From IMG/VR virus record IMGVR_UViG_3300005253_000516, positions 1 through 63,443 of that record: DNA of 63,443 nucleotides; one strand, 5' to 3'. The DNA comes from a virus. The notes below the pieces were generated by a model, which was given only the letters and a program-made list of their open reading frames with translations, did not search any database and was not told where the DNA came from. Positions within the stretch are counted from its first letter, which is position 1. The number at the start of each line of letters is the position of its first letter. The position numbers and the translations under genes are program-made. Shown in pieces: positions 22,545 through 32,054 of this stretch.

Positions 22545-23228
22545 GTGAGAGGTTACGACCAGCTACAGGCTAACCAACAACTGCTCCTCGACCTGCAATT
22601 GAAAGAAGCGACGGGCACGAACACTCAGGACTTTGCCAAGCTCCATCACGTTTGCACCCTCATCGGCACACCGACCTGGCAGGATCTCGACAACGGGCTT
22701 AGCTACCTCGACTTTGTGCCGGGCAACCCCGACTACATTCGCGCCCTCCAGGCCGCGACAACGGATCTCGACTTTACGTCGGGCGACTATTCCGCAGCGG
22801 TGTGGATCCGCCCCGACGCCCTCGGCAATCGCAACTTTATGACACGCGGCGTGGCCGCGACGGACGGTTGGGACTGGTGGATGGACGTCAACGGCGCCCA
22901 GAACGTGTCCACATTTCAGGCAGCCGCTTCGCAATTTACCCTCAGCGCCGCCGCCGACATAGTGGTCGGTACGTGGGGAATGATAGGTTTCTCACGCACG
23001 GGCGCGGCGATACGGACCTACAAAAACGGGCGGGACACCACGGCTACTGCGGCTACGCACATCGACCCGTTGACCGCGAACCGAAACCTTTACATCGGCG
23101 TGAACAACTTAGCCGCTGCTGGCTGGTACGACGGCGATATGTTTCGCCCGCGCATCTGGGGCAAACTCATGACGCCGCCAGAGTTCCGGTTGCTGTTTGA
23201 GATGGAGCGGGGGTTGTTCGGCCTATGA
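22545..23228 (+). CDS. LamG / concanavalin A-like domain protein (227 aa)
   Basis: GTG start after GAGGAGGCATAG. The pattern LDFTSGDYSAAVWIRPDA, WGMIGFSRTGAAIRTYKNG and NRNLYIGVNN, YDGDMFRPRIWGKLMTPPE is typical of LamG-like jelly-roll domains, which bind glycans. Probably a virion surface or fibre-associated protein. A second LamG-like protein lies at 32882. Confidence 0.75.
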   Translation: MRGYDQLQANQQLLLDLQLKEATGTNTQDFAKLHHVCTLIGTPTWQDLDNGLSYLDFVPGNPDYIRALQAATTDLDFTSGDYSAAVWIRPDALGNRNFMTRGVAATDGWDWWMDVNGAQNVSTFQAAASQFTLSAAADIVVGTWGMIGFSRTGAAIRTYKNGRDTTATAATHIDPLTANRNLYIGVNNLAAAGWYDGDMFRPRIWGKLMTPPEFRLLFEMERGLFGL

Positions 23229-24697
23229 CGATTGATCTCGCCGGGCGACTGGCACGATTACGGGCCGCAATGCTAGCGATACCCGCATTCACGGGTGATA
23301 TTTGGTATATCGACGGGACTGATGGCGATGATGCCAACAGCGGACGGACACCCAGCCAGGCATATGTCACGATTGGCCAGGGTCTCATCTCCGCTGTAGC
23401 GGGGGATGCTATAGCCGTCAAAGCCGGAAACTATGACGAGATAGGACTTGATCTTGCATTAGATGGGCTAGAGCTCTGGTGCGAAATCGGTGTGCATATT
23501 GAGGATAGCACGCCAGGGACAGCTCTAGTTGTTTCCGGCGATCATTGCCGAGTCCAGGGAGCGCATTTCGAAGGGCCTGGGGCGATTGCTATTCAGGTAA
23601 CGGGCGATCACTGTTCCCTAGCAACATTGTTCGCAGAGAACGTCACCGTTGGATACGATATCGATGGCACCGATACCCTTATAGATCATACGATCAGCGC
23701 GGCACATACGGTCACAGGATATGATATTAGTGGACCCCAGACTATCATTCAGCATGCAGTTGCAAATGGGGTTGGTGGAGCGACGCGAGGATTCTATCTA
23801 TCAAATGCGGCAGCGGATTATTGCCTTTTAGAGGATTGCTCTTCGCTTGAGAATGCAACAGCGGGATATGAATGTGTAGTGGGAACCGCTGGCAATATGC
23901 TCCGTGAGTGTGTGAGCGGAGTTGGTGACGGAGATCGAATCGACCTCGATCCTAACAATTTCTGGGCGAACTATGTGCAGGAGATGGAGACAGAGCATAA
24001 CGAGCATGTATATCCGGTCCCAGATGGCGAAGGCACGGCAGGTGCAGCCGTCGAAGTCAATGCCGACGCTGAAGACGAAACACATGGCGCCGCAACGACG
24101 CAAAACTATTGGGGCGAGCCAACAGTGGTGCTACAGCCAGCAATACTCACATTGGCGTGGACATGGATTGGCATGAATATCTTTGCGACAACGACAGGCA
24201 AGGAGTTTCGGAGTCTCGCTTACAAGATTGATTATTCGCGGCGCTCTGCTCGCAATGCCGGCAACGCGTGGGACGAAGGCGAAACCGATTTGACGGTAGC
24301 CGATGGGTCAATATTCCAAACGGACGATCTGGTCTGGGTTTACTCGACCTACAAAACCGACGGTGAGATCGTCAAAGTGTCAAGTGTAGCAGGCCCAATC
24401 GTGACGGTTGTTCGCGAGACATCGCAATTCGGCGCGCCGAACACTGGATTACGCTGGAATCATACAATCAATGCCGCGGGCACCGAGATAATGTACCTGG
24501 TGCGGCGCGCCGGCGAGCAGATGTCAGAAGGCTACTTTTTCGATTTTGGTGCAGCCGGCGCACGCGACATGATCATAATGCGCTGGCATGAAGCCAAGCG
24601 GATGGACGGTAGTGATGGCGTACTTGTGCGAACGATCAATGGGTCGGATAGCGTGAACAATGGCCGTTTTGATTGTGCGCTAATCTACGGGGAATAG
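23225..24697 (+). CDS. Right-handed beta-helix surface protein (490 aa)
   Basis: Opens with WYIDGTDGDDANSGRTPSQAY, the DUF1565-type cap motif, then repeated beta-helix rungs (VVSGDHCRVQGAHFEG, QVTGDHCSLATLFAEN) to about residue 260. A separate C-terminal domain (from about 290) follows. Such proteins are often phage adhesins or depolymerases. It directly precedes the capsid protease; ATGA overlap with 22545. Confidence 0.78.
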   Translation: MTIDLAGRLARLRAAMLAIPAFTGDIWYIDGTDGDDANSGRTPSQAYVTIGQGLISAVAGDAIAVKAGNYDEIGLDLALDGLELWCEIGVHIEDSTPGTALVVSGDHCRVQGAHFEGPGAIAIQVTGDHCSLATLFAENVTVGYDIDGTDTLIDHTISAAHTVTGYDISGPQTIIQHAVANGVGGATRGFYLSNAAADYCLLEDCSSLENATAGYECVVGTAGNMLRECVSGVGDGDRIDLDPNNFWANYVQEMETEHNEHVYPVPDGEGTAGAAVEVNADAEDETHGAATTQNYWGEPTVVLQPAILTLAWTWIGMNIFATTTGKEFRSLAYKIDYSRRSARNAGNAWDEGETDLTVADGSIFQTDDLVWVYSTYKTDGEIVKVSSVAGPIVTVVRETSQFGAPNTGLRWNHTINAAGTEIMYLVRRAGEQMSEGYFFDFGAAGARDMIIMRWHEAKRMDGSDGVLVRTINGSDSVNNGRFDCALIYGE

Positions 24698-24699
24698 CG

Positions 24700-26220
24700 A
24701 TGCCCTGGAAGGCATTCAAGCGCGGCGACGAATGGTGCGTGTTCAAGATTGACGCAGACGATGCAGCGACAGGTGATAGTCTGGGGTGCCATGACACAAG
24801 AGCAAAGGCAAATAGCCAGGTGGCAGCGTTGAACGCAAATGTAAAAGAGGGCGCTGTGCCTGTACTCATAGAGCAAAACGAACTAGGCGGCCTTGAATGG
24901 ATAAAGCAGCAAGGTGAAAAGCAGATGAACGATACCATGCTGGAAAGCACGACGCTCGAGATCGACGGGCACCAGGTGACAATGGCGGATCTGGTGAGCG
25001 AGTATCAAGAGGCGCACCACCACGAGTGGAATGGCGGGGAAGACATTGCGTCGATGCCGGTGGGGTCGTGGTCTGCTATGAGCTTTGCCGACATCAAAGC
25101 GGCGCGCGAGGCGGAAGAGCTCGCGGCCACCGTCGAGCAGCGCACCGACGAGTTCCAGCGCATCTTTCGGAACATCATGTTCGACAGTGAGACCACCGAC
25201 AAGCGCGCGGCGCTTCTGGCCCTGGTGGATGAGTTCGTCACCGAGATCGAGGCGATTGAGGTAGAAGAGGCCGCCGAGGGGCTTACCGAACTAGCGGAGA
25301 ACGACGGGCTGAGCATCCTTGAAATACTGGAAGTTCAGGAACAGGAAGAGGACGCAGAGCCACGGCATACCATCATCCGCGTGGCGCTGATTGAACCGGG
25401 CCTCGGGAACATGCGCGACAAGCACTATTACCCGCGCGAGATGCTAGAAAGGGACGCCCACATATTCCAGGGCGTCAAGATGTACGCGACGGAGCACAAC
25501 GACAAAGAACGATCGGTGCGCACAGAGGTCTCGCAGATTCTCCGCTGCCCGGTGGGGTTCTCGGAGACGGGCGCGCCGCTGGCAGACGTGGCGATATACG
25601 ACAGAGAGTTTGATCACAACGTGAGAGAACGCGACCATCACGGTACGCTTTCGGACCTCCACTGCTCCATTCTAGCAAGCGGCCGGGTCAAAAAGGGCGT
25701 CGAGATGGATGGCGAGAAGGTGAATGTGGTAGAGGCTATCACAGAAGCCAGGGCAGTAGACTGGGTGACGAGAGCTGGTGCGGGCGGGCGCGCGCTCAGC
25801 CTTGTCGAGAATGATGCAATGCCGGAGGGCAACATGACAGAAAAGATCGTCCTCGACGAGGGACAGAGCGGCGAGGAAGACACTGAGAATCACGAGACTG
25901 TCGAAGAGCAGTTGCACGAGCAGGACGAACAGCAGGAACAGGAGCAGCTAGAGCCGCTTACGGTGGTCGAGGCATTAGCCCTCCTGCTAGAGTCTGGCCT
26001 TTCCGCTAAGCAGCAGAAGCGGCTCGCAGCCAAGGGCTTCGAGACCGCGGGCGAACTGGAAGGCGCAATCGCTGAGGTGAAAGACATCCTGAGCGAATCA
26101 AGAACGAGCACAGTACTGGACATGGGCAAGAGCAAGCCCAAGCAAGCGAAACCAGAAACCACCAAGTCGCTGGTAGAGCGCGAGAGCGCTGTGCTTAAGC
26201 GGCATGGGATCGGGAGGTAA
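24700..26220 (+). CDS. Capsid maturation protease with scaffold domain
   Basis: 506 residues. The ATG at 24700 gives MPWKAFKRGDEWCVFKIDAD, a common N-terminal element of phage head proteins. The protease region (about 225-360: HTIIRVALIEPGLGNMRDKHYYP, GVKMYATEHNDKERS, SDLHCSILASG) supplies His and Ser candidates of an XkdF/prohead-protease type. The Glu/Gln-rich coiled C-terminal part (EEQLHEQDEQQEQEQLE onward) is a scaffold. It is followed by a decoration-like protein and the major capsid protein, as in HK97-like heads. Confidence 0.75.
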   Translation: MPWKAFKRGDEWCVFKIDADDAATGDSLGCHDTRAKANSQVAALNANVKEGAVPVLIEQNELGGLEWIKQQGEKQMNDTMLESTTLEIDGHQVTMADLVSEYQEAHHHEWNGGEDIASMPVGSWSAMSFADIKAAREAEELAATVEQRTDEFQRIFRNIMFDSETTDKRAALLALVDEFVTEIEAIEVEEAAEGLTELAENDGLSILEILEVQEQEEDAEPRHTIIRVALIEPGLGNMRDKHYYPREMLERDAHIFQGVKMYATEHNDKERSVRTEVSQILRCPVGFSETGAPLADVAIYDREFDHNVRERDHHGTLSDLHCSILASGRVKKGVEMDGEKVNVVEAITEARAVDWVTRAGAGGRALSLVENDAMPEGNMTEKIVLDEGQSGEEDTENHETVEEQLHEQDEQQEQEQLEPLTVVEALALLLESGLSAKQQKRLAAKGFETAGELEGAIAEVKDILSESRTSTVLDMGKSKPKQAKPETTKSLVERESAVLKRHGIGR

Positions 26221-26223
26221 CAG

Positions 26224-26736
26224 ATGGTTACGAGAGATACGACTGCAGGATACGAACAGTCCAGTGAGTCTGGGCGCGAGCGGATGCTAAAGATCCCGTG
26301 GTCGCGGCAGACGGATGTAACGCCAACGCTCCACGACCCCGTGCAACAGACGGGGCTTCTGCCTGGGGCGCAAATGACGGGCACGTCGATCACGCAGAAT
26401 GCCGTCTACGAGACGTCCATAGTCAACGTCGCGGCAGGCGCAGTGTACCGCCACAATGTACGCACGGTGCTGACCTACAACGGCGGGAACGCAGAGGCCA
26501 CATGGGGCGCCATCAACATCGGCGACCCGGTGTACTATGACCTAACGGCTGATGCCAACCATGGCGTGAAGCTCAGCACGAGTCCGCTGCAGGGCGATGC
26601 AGCAACCGCCAATGCGCGGTTCGGCACGATCGAGACGATGCAGAGCGAAGACGAGGATGATTTCCCAAAGGCCGCCGGTGCGTCTGGCAACACGCACTTG
26701 TGTGCTGTGGCGCAAGCCGGAATCGTGGAGAGTTAA
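26224..26736 (+). CDS. Capsid decoration/cement protein, DUF2190-like (170 aa)
   Basis: GGGAGGTAACAG precedes ATG. TWGAINIGDPVYYDLTAD and the N-terminal SITQNAVYETSIVNVAAGA fit small head-decoration proteins placed between protease and capsid genes. It would stabilise the expanded capsid. Confidence 0.65.
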   Translation: MVTRDTTAGYEQSSESGRERMLKIPWSRQTDVTPTLHDPVQQTGLLPGAQMTGTSITQNAVYETSIVNVAAGAVYRHNVRTVLTYNGGNAEATWGAINIGDPVYYDLTADANHGVKLSTSPLQGDAATANARFGTIETMQSEDEDDFPKAAGASGNTHLCAVAQAGIVES

Positions 26737-26738
26737 AT

Positions 26739-27851
26739 ATGAGACGCCTAATTGAGACCATCCGAGACATGGCCCTCGAGCACAACGCTCAGGATAACGC
26801 GCGGTGTGAGCTGATCCAAGAAGCCTATCCGTATCTGGATGCCTTTATCGACAATCGCCACCAGGACATCCATAGCTCGACGCTGCGGGAGGCCCTGGTA
26901 GTCGGCGACTTTCCGCTCTACTTCAACCGCGTGCTGAGCCGGGCGGTGTATAACCGCTACGAGTTCCAGCGCGGGACATGGCGCGACTACACGCTGCGCG
27001 AGGATCTGCCGGACTATACCACGGCAGAGCGCTTTCGCTTTGACGAGCCCGAGCGATTGGAGCGGCGAGACGAGAAAGAGGAAGCCTACGCGACCTATTT
27101 CACCGAGACCCGCGTGCAGATCGCACTGGATGACTACGCCAAGCAGATGGACTTCTCGCGGCGTATCTTCATTAACGATGACTTGGGCGCCTTCAACAAC
27201 ATCGCTATGAAGCTGGGCGATAGCGCAGCGATGTTCGAGGACTTTTTCGTGTCAGCGCTGTACGACAACGCGCTTTCACAGGCGGCCATGATAGCCCTGG
27301 GCGCGAACTATGCAGGCACCGGGCGGCTGACTACGGCCAACCTGGCTATCGCGTGGAATGCGTTCACGCAGCGCCAGGACGGACGCGGCAATCCGCTGGC
27401 GATTCGGCCTGTCTTTCTAGTGATCCCGCCGATCCTTGAGCTGACGGCAGAGGCGATTCTGGAAAGCACACACATCGCGGAGTTGGCGACGAACAGCAAG
27501 AACGTGTTGCAGGGACGAGTCCAGATCAAGATCGATCCCTACATCGCCTTCACCGTTCCGAACGTGCCATGGTATCTGTTCGCGGAACCCTTCTCGGTTC
27601 CAGGTGTGTCGGTGACGCGGTGGACTGGTCGCCCGAACGGGCCAGAGCTCTCCGCGCTGGCACCGGATAAGGTCCCGATGACGCGGACGATGGGTCTTGG
27701 TACGCCGAGTCTGTTGAACGGTTCGTTCCTCACGGGCGATATCGAGATCCAGGTAGAGACGACCATCGGCGGCCGGACGGATGACCTGGGGACCTTGGTG
27801 GGTATTACGGATCCCAATGGGCTATACTTTAGCTCGGGTACCACGCCATAA
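26739..27851 (+). CDS. Major capsid protein (HK97 fold)
   Basis: 370 residues from the ATG at 26739 (an in-frame TTG or GTG further up lacks context). Position after protease and decoration genes, the RVQIALDDYAKQMDFSRRIFINDDL segment, the FFVSALYDNAL helix and the C-terminal beta domain fit an HK97-fold major capsid protein of the Mu-like subgroup. It should assemble the icosahedral shell. Confidence 0.82.
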   Translation: MRRLIETIRDMALEHNAQDNARCELIQEAYPYLDAFIDNRHQDIHSSTLREALVVGDFPLYFNRVLSRAVYNRYEFQRGTWRDYTLREDLPDYTTAERFRFDEPERLERRDEKEEAYATYFTETRVQIALDDYAKQMDFSRRIFINDDLGAFNNIAMKLGDSAAMFEDFFVSALYDNALSQAAMIALGANYAGTGRLTTANLAIAWNAFTQRQDGRGNPLAIRPVFLVIPPILELTAEAILESTHIAELATNSKNVLQGRVQIKIDPYIAFTVPNVPWYLFAEPFSVPGVSVTRWTGRPNGPELSALAPDKVPMTRTMGLGTPSLLNGSFLTGDIEIQVETTIGGRTDDLGTLVGITDPNGLYFSSGTTP

Positions 27852-27867
27852 CCATAGGGAACAGTAA

Positions 27868-28626
27868 ATGGCTCTCATTGGCCAGGATGGGCATAAGCGC
27901 TGCTCGAAATGCAAGACGGTAAAAGACCGCGCTGCATTTGGAGTCTCGCGTGCATGTACGGATGGCCTGACGTGTTGGTGCAAGTCGTGCAAGAATGCCA
28001 AAGGCAAAGAGCGATACCATTCGGGCGATGGGAGCCGTGAGCACAAATTGAAACAGGCGAGCGAACGCAGGGCCAATGATCCAGGGGTTCGGGAAGAAAG
28101 GGCCGTTAAGAATGCTGCATGGTATGCAGAGCGAAAAGCAACAGACCCGGCATTCATGCAGACACGGCAGAAAAGAGATCAGGTTTGGCGTAAAAGGCAT
28201 CCTGAATCAGTAAAAGCCAAAGCCCAGAAGCAATGGGAGCATATCAGCTCTAGCCCGGAGCGTTTGGCCAAAAACAATAAGCGCCAACGTGAATATGGCC
28301 GCAACCGTTATGCGAATGATCCCGAATATCGTCAATGGCATCGCGACTACTATGCCCGCCGTCGCGCAACCAAACGTTCCAACGGCGGCACTTACGAACT
28401 AGAAGACTGGCAGACGATGTGTATGCTGGCCGACAATCGATGCGTAGCCTGTGGCAAAAAGCGCAAACTCACAGTGGATCACGTCTTGCCCATCATCATG
28501 GGCGGAGATAGCTATCTGACGAACTTGCAGCCACTATGTGATTCATGCAACAAGAGCAAGGGCCCTAAACACATCGACTATCGACCGGCCCGCATTCACC
28601 AATGGTTAGATGTCCTTACGGATTAG
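27868..28626 (+). CDS. HNH endonuclease inserted in the head operon (252 aa)
   Basis: An N-terminal zinc knuckle (KRCSKCKTVKDRAAFG, CWCKSCKNAKGKERYH), a long basic helical middle (about 40-190) and a C-terminal HNH domain: RCVACGKKRKLTVDHVLPI, NLQPLCDSCNKSKG. Free-standing homing endonuclease type. It sits directly after the capsid gene without its own promoter or structured leader, unlike the other HNH genes here. Confidence 0.88.
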   Translation: MALIGQDGHKRCSKCKTVKDRAAFGVSRACTDGLTCWCKSCKNAKGKERYHSGDGSREHKLKQASERRANDPGVREERAVKNAAWYAERKATDPAFMQTRQKRDQVWRKRHPESVKAKAQKQWEHISSSPERLAKNNKRQREYGRNRYANDPEYRQWHRDYYARRRATKRSNGGTYELEDWQTMCMLADNRCVACGKKRKLTVDHVLPIIMGGDSYLTNLQPLCDSCNKSKGPKHIDYRPARIHQWLDVLTD

Positions 28627-28640
28627 AAAGGTAAAAAACA

Positions 28641-28916
28641 ATGGCACCACGAAAGAAACGCCACTATACATTCGAAGAGTGCGCCAAGGACCGGCCAGAC
28701 TATGTCGAGCACGGCAGCGAACAGCATGCCAACAGCATCGGTTTGGTGGAGGGCGTTGACTTTGAGCCCAAAGAGGAAGCGAAGCTGCGCGCGCAGCTCG
28801 TCGAGCCGCCTGTCGCCGCGACGCGCATGCCAATCCCCCGCCGTAGCCATCGGGCGCGGACGCGTAGGAATCCGGGCACGCCGATCATCGACGGCTGGGT
28901 GCGGCAAGGGAGATAG
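28641..28916 (+). CDS. Hypothetical basic protein (91 aa)
   Basis: ATG after GAAAGGTAAAAAACA. Basic ends (MAPRKKRHYTFEECAKDRPD; PRRSHRARTRRNPG). Located between capsid and surface-protein genes; might be a small head protein. No family recognised. Confidence 0.6.
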   Translation: MAPRKKRHYTFEECAKDRPDYVEHGSEQHANSIGLVEGVDFEPKEEAKLRAQLVEPPVAATRMPIPRRSHRARTRRNPGTPIIDGWVRQGR

Positions 28917-28918
28917 AG

Positions 28919-29914
28919 ATGAACCCATACCAAGTCACGCGGCTCAAGCCGTTTTTCCCTCCGCAGTTGGGCATCGCGGGCAGCGATAACTCTTTGGGGC
29001 TGCGGACCACACCCGTCGGCATCGTCCTCTACGTGGATGATAGCCACGCTGATGCGAAAGACGCTCACGACGGAACAGATCCCGAGCACCCAAAGGCTAC
29101 GGTGCAGAGCGCTATCGGCAGTGCCTTTCTCGTCGAGAACAGTCTGATCATCATCGGCGGCGCTACGACGCTCACAGAGAGTGTGATCATCCCCAACAGT
29201 GCCCCCGAGCAGTGTACGATCATGGGCTTTGGCAATGAGCAATGGGGACCGACGTGGGCTAGTGGGGCCGCGGACGAAGACGCTTTGACGATTCGACAGT
29301 CCGGCTGGACAATCGCCAACATTCGCTTCCTTCCGAACACCGCAGCATCGGGCATTCTGCTAGAGCATGACGGCGGCGCGACAACGAATAGCGACAGGAC
29401 GCGGATCATAAACTGCGACTTTGACGCTATGTGGTCAGGGCTCTATGGCATCCATGGCACGGGCTCGCCCGACCAGGTGTTTATCGAGGGGTGCCGGTTC
29501 CACGAGTTCGACAGTGGCGGAGCGGCCAACAACGCGGCGGCAATCCTGCTGGGTCTGACAGCGTTCGCATCGCCCTATCTGTGGGTGATTCGCAACAACA
29601 TCTTCCAGGACAACGATCGGCACATTGCGCAGCCCGACGCGCTGCGCGGCGGGAATGGCTGCTTGATCGAGGGCAACCGCTTTATGGGCCCGGTCAACCA
29701 GGCCAACGGCACGGCAGTCTACATCGACATGCGCGGTGGCACGTTGGGCTTGAACACAGTAACGGGCAACTACTTTGCAGGCGACTATTCCAACGCAGGT
29801 GGCTACTGGGCCAATGCCGCGGCGCCTGGCAGTTGGGTGGGCAACGTGGCAGATGATATCCTGGAGCCAGAAGTTAGCGCCAGCGGCTTCACCGTAGCGG
29901 TTCCGGCAGCTTAG
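28919..29914 (+). CDS. Beta-helix virion surface protein, copy 1 of 3 (331 aa)
   Basis: AAGGGAGATAGAG precedes ATG. Contains LYVDDSHADAKDAHDGTDPE and right-handed beta-helix rungs (RTRIINCDFDAMWSGLYGIH, VFIEGCRFHEFDSGG, WVIRNNIFQDNDRHI, NTVTGNYFAGD). Paralogous to the next two genes. Likely trimeric surface or fibre proteins that bind or digest host glycans. Confidence 0.78.
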   Translation: MNPYQVTRLKPFFPPQLGIAGSDNSLGLRTTPVGIVLYVDDSHADAKDAHDGTDPEHPKATVQSAIGSAFLVENSLIIIGGATTLTESVIIPNSAPEQCTIMGFGNEQWGPTWASGAADEDALTIRQSGWTIANIRFLPNTAASGILLEHDGGATTNSDRTRIINCDFDAMWSGLYGIHGTGSPDQVFIEGCRFHEFDSGGAANNAAAILLGLTAFASPYLWVIRNNIFQDNDRHIAQPDALRGGNGCLIEGNRFMGPVNQANGTAVYIDMRGGTLGLNTVTGNYFAGDYSNAGGYWANAAAPGSWVGNVADDILEPEVSASGFTVAVPAA

Positions 29915-29922
29915 GAGGAACT

Positions 29923-30825
29923 ATGGCAGGGACGAATGTTCAAAGCAAGGCACCTCCGTACTATACGGGAGGGCTTTCACAAGTACTGCGGCCTGGGGCG
30001 AACCAGGGCGACGTGTTCTATGTAGATGGCACGGGTGGAGCCGGGAATGATGGCCGAACGCCACTCCGGCCCTTGGCCACCATCACGTCGGCTATCGCTC
30101 TTTGCACGAATCAGCGGAATGACACCATAGTCATTCTCGACTATTTCGCGGCTGGCGGCGAGGCCTGGCCTATCGTTTGCGACAAGGAAATGGTATCCAT
30201 CATCGGCGTGCCGGGCGCTGGGGCCATGTGGCCACAGGTCAATCCGGTAGGTGACAACCCGTCCTTTTCGGTCACCGCGCTGGGAGTTGAGATCTGCAAC
30301 CTGGCATGCCACGGTGGCGCGACGGCTGGGGCTATCCAGGTTGACGCTACGGTGTGGGGAACCGAGATTCACCACTGCTGGTTCGGAGAGACTGGGACTG
30401 CGCAGGATGGTATCCGTGTTCCCGCAGGCGGTGACGCAGTGTACCTGAAGATCTGGGGTTGCCGGTTCGGCATTGGCTTGACACGCGATGGCGTGCGGAT
30501 CGATCACAATGCTACTCGCGGCATGATTGGATGCCCTGGTTTGGAGCCCAATTGGTTCCGCGGTGTAGGTGGGATTGCCATCAACTGCAACAACCAGTTC
30601 GCTCAAGGCGGCATCTTTGACAATCGAATCTCTATGCTCGCAGACACGGCAGGTGGTGCAATCACTATCGCTGGGACCAACTCGGGAATCCATATCGACG
30701 GGAACAGCGCCACATTCGGGGAGACTGCCGCAGCGCACAATAACCCATATCTCGATAATGCCGGGGCGGACGCGAACGAGTGGGGCTACAACCGTTGGAG
30801 TGAGACGATCACCGTACCCGGATAA
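29923..30825 (+). CDS. Beta-helix virion surface protein, copy 2 of 3 (300 aa)
   Basis: TAGGAGGAACT precedes ATG. FYVDGTGGAGNDGRTPLRPLA is the cap motif; rungs include VEICNLACHGGATAGAIQV and AVYLKIWGCRFGIGLTRDG. Same architecture and ending (WSETITVPG) as a compact beta-helix. Tandem paralogue of 28919 and 30839. Confidence 0.78.
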   Translation: MAGTNVQSKAPPYYTGGLSQVLRPGANQGDVFYVDGTGGAGNDGRTPLRPLATITSAIALCTNQRNDTIVILDYFAAGGEAWPIVCDKEMVSIIGVPGAGAMWPQVNPVGDNPSFSVTALGVEICNLACHGGATAGAIQVDATVWGTEIHHCWFGETGTAQDGIRVPAGGDAVYLKIWGCRFGIGLTRDGVRIDHNATRGMIGCPGLEPNWFRGVGGIAINCNNQFAQGGIFDNRISMLADTAGGAITIAGTNSGIHIDGNSATFGETAAAHNNPYLDNAGADANEWGYNRWSETITVPG

Positions 30826-30838
30826 GAGAGGGTCTATA

Positions 30839-31834
30839 ATGCCAGCAACTAGGGGCCGATCTATCTGGCCCGTCACGCGCACGCCTACGATCACGCCGCC
30901 GCAGTTTGGTGTCTCGGGGACCGGGCGGGCAACGGGCCTCAGGAACTCCGCTGAGGCCCAGGTATTTTATGTAAATCCGAACTTCCCCGGTGCCGTAGAC
31001 AACAGGGACGGCACTGAGCCGACGGCGCCCTTTGCGACTGTAGCCGCTGCCCTTGCAGCCTGCCAGGACTTTCGCGGCGACATCATCGTCGTGGCGCCTA
31101 ACGATGCGTGGCAGTACGGGCCGCTGACCACAACGCAGAACACGGCGATCCTGGAAAGCGTGACCGTCACGGTTCACGGCGTCTCCATTATCGGCACGGC
31201 GTCGTCGAGCTCGATCGGTGTGAGCTGGGGGCCTGCCGCGGACGATGGGACGTGCATCACGGTGCACGCCTCGGACGTGTTGATCGAGGGCTTTGTGTTT
31301 TCTGGTCAGATCGGCGCACTAACGGGAGCTGATGGCATCTTTGTCGAATGGGACGGCGTGACGCTCTGGGGCGACACCTGTACCATTCAGCACTGCACGT
31401 TTGATGATGCCATAGATACAGCGATTCAGTTCGAGTTCTCGTGGCACAGCAACGTCATTGACTGCTACTTCGACCAGTGCGACGACTATGGCGTCTTTGT
31501 CGATACCGCTGGCTCGGGTGCGGCGAACCTACAGATTCTCGACTGCACGTTCCTGAATGTCGGCACTGGCGCCATGACGTTGGAAGACACCGACTTGTCA
31601 GTGGTGCAGGGATGCAAGGTCTACAACGGCGCTGCGCAGGGCGGAGGCGCGGCTACAGACGAAGGGATCATAACCACAGGGGGTTCCGAGAACCAGATCC
31701 TCGACAACTATTTCAGTTGCTTGCTGCCAGGGCCAGGGGCGGGAGACCTAGACGATCTCTGCACTGGTGCAGCGAGCGACGCCTGGATTTCCAACCACTG
31801 TCTCGATGGTTTAGTTGTAGCAACGCCTGCTTAG
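30839..31834 (+). CDS. Beta-helix virion surface protein, copy 3 of 3 (331 aa)
   Basis: The ATG at 30839 (AGAGAGGGTCTATA upstream) is preferred to a far upstream start that would overlap copy 2. FYVNPNFPGAVDNRDGTEPT is the cap motif, followed by rungs (CTIQHCTFDDAIDTAIQFEF, NVIDCYFDQCDDYGVFVDT). The three tandem copies suggest diversification of host-surface recognition. Confidence 0.78.
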   Translation: MPATRGRSIWPVTRTPTITPPQFGVSGTGRATGLRNSAEAQVFYVNPNFPGAVDNRDGTEPTAPFATVAAALAACQDFRGDIIVVAPNDAWQYGPLTTTQNTAILESVTVTVHGVSIIGTASSSSIGVSWGPAADDGTCITVHASDVLIEGFVFSGQIGALTGADGIFVEWDGVTLWGDTCTIQHCTFDDAIDTAIQFEFSWHSNVIDCYFDQCDDYGVFVDTAGSGAANLQILDCTFLNVGTGAMTLEDTDLSVVQGCKVYNGAAQGGGAATDEGIITTGGSENQILDNYFSCLLPGPGAGDLDDLCTGAASDAWISNHCLDGLVVATPA

Positions 31835-31844
31835 AGGAGGGCTC

Positions 31845-32054
31845 ATGCCACGTCCCGTATCGATTAGAGACCGAAAGGGCAACGTGATAGCGAGGCGCGG
31901 CGGAATCCCCCGTCCTGTAGCCGACAGGCTCATGGACGCCGGGTTCGGCATTGCGCGCGAGATTCGGGCAGCCAGCGATGAAGAGCTGCTGGCGGTGCAA
32001 GGCATCGGGCCAGGGATGCTGGACAAGCTGCGCGCGTGGGTGAGCAATGGCTGA
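31845..32054 (+). CDS. Small helix-hairpin-helix protein (69 aa)
   Basis: AGAGGAGGGCTC precedes ATG. The C-terminal half (DEELLAVQGIGPGMLDKLRAW) is a textbook HhH DNA-binding hairpin (GIGPGML); the N-terminal half is basic. It is odd among late structural genes. It could bind DNA at the head-tail interface or be a structural remnant. Confidence 0.7.
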   Translation: MPRPVSIRDRKGNVIARRGGIPRPVADRLMDAGFGIAREIRAASDEELLAVQGIGPGMLDKLRAWVSNG

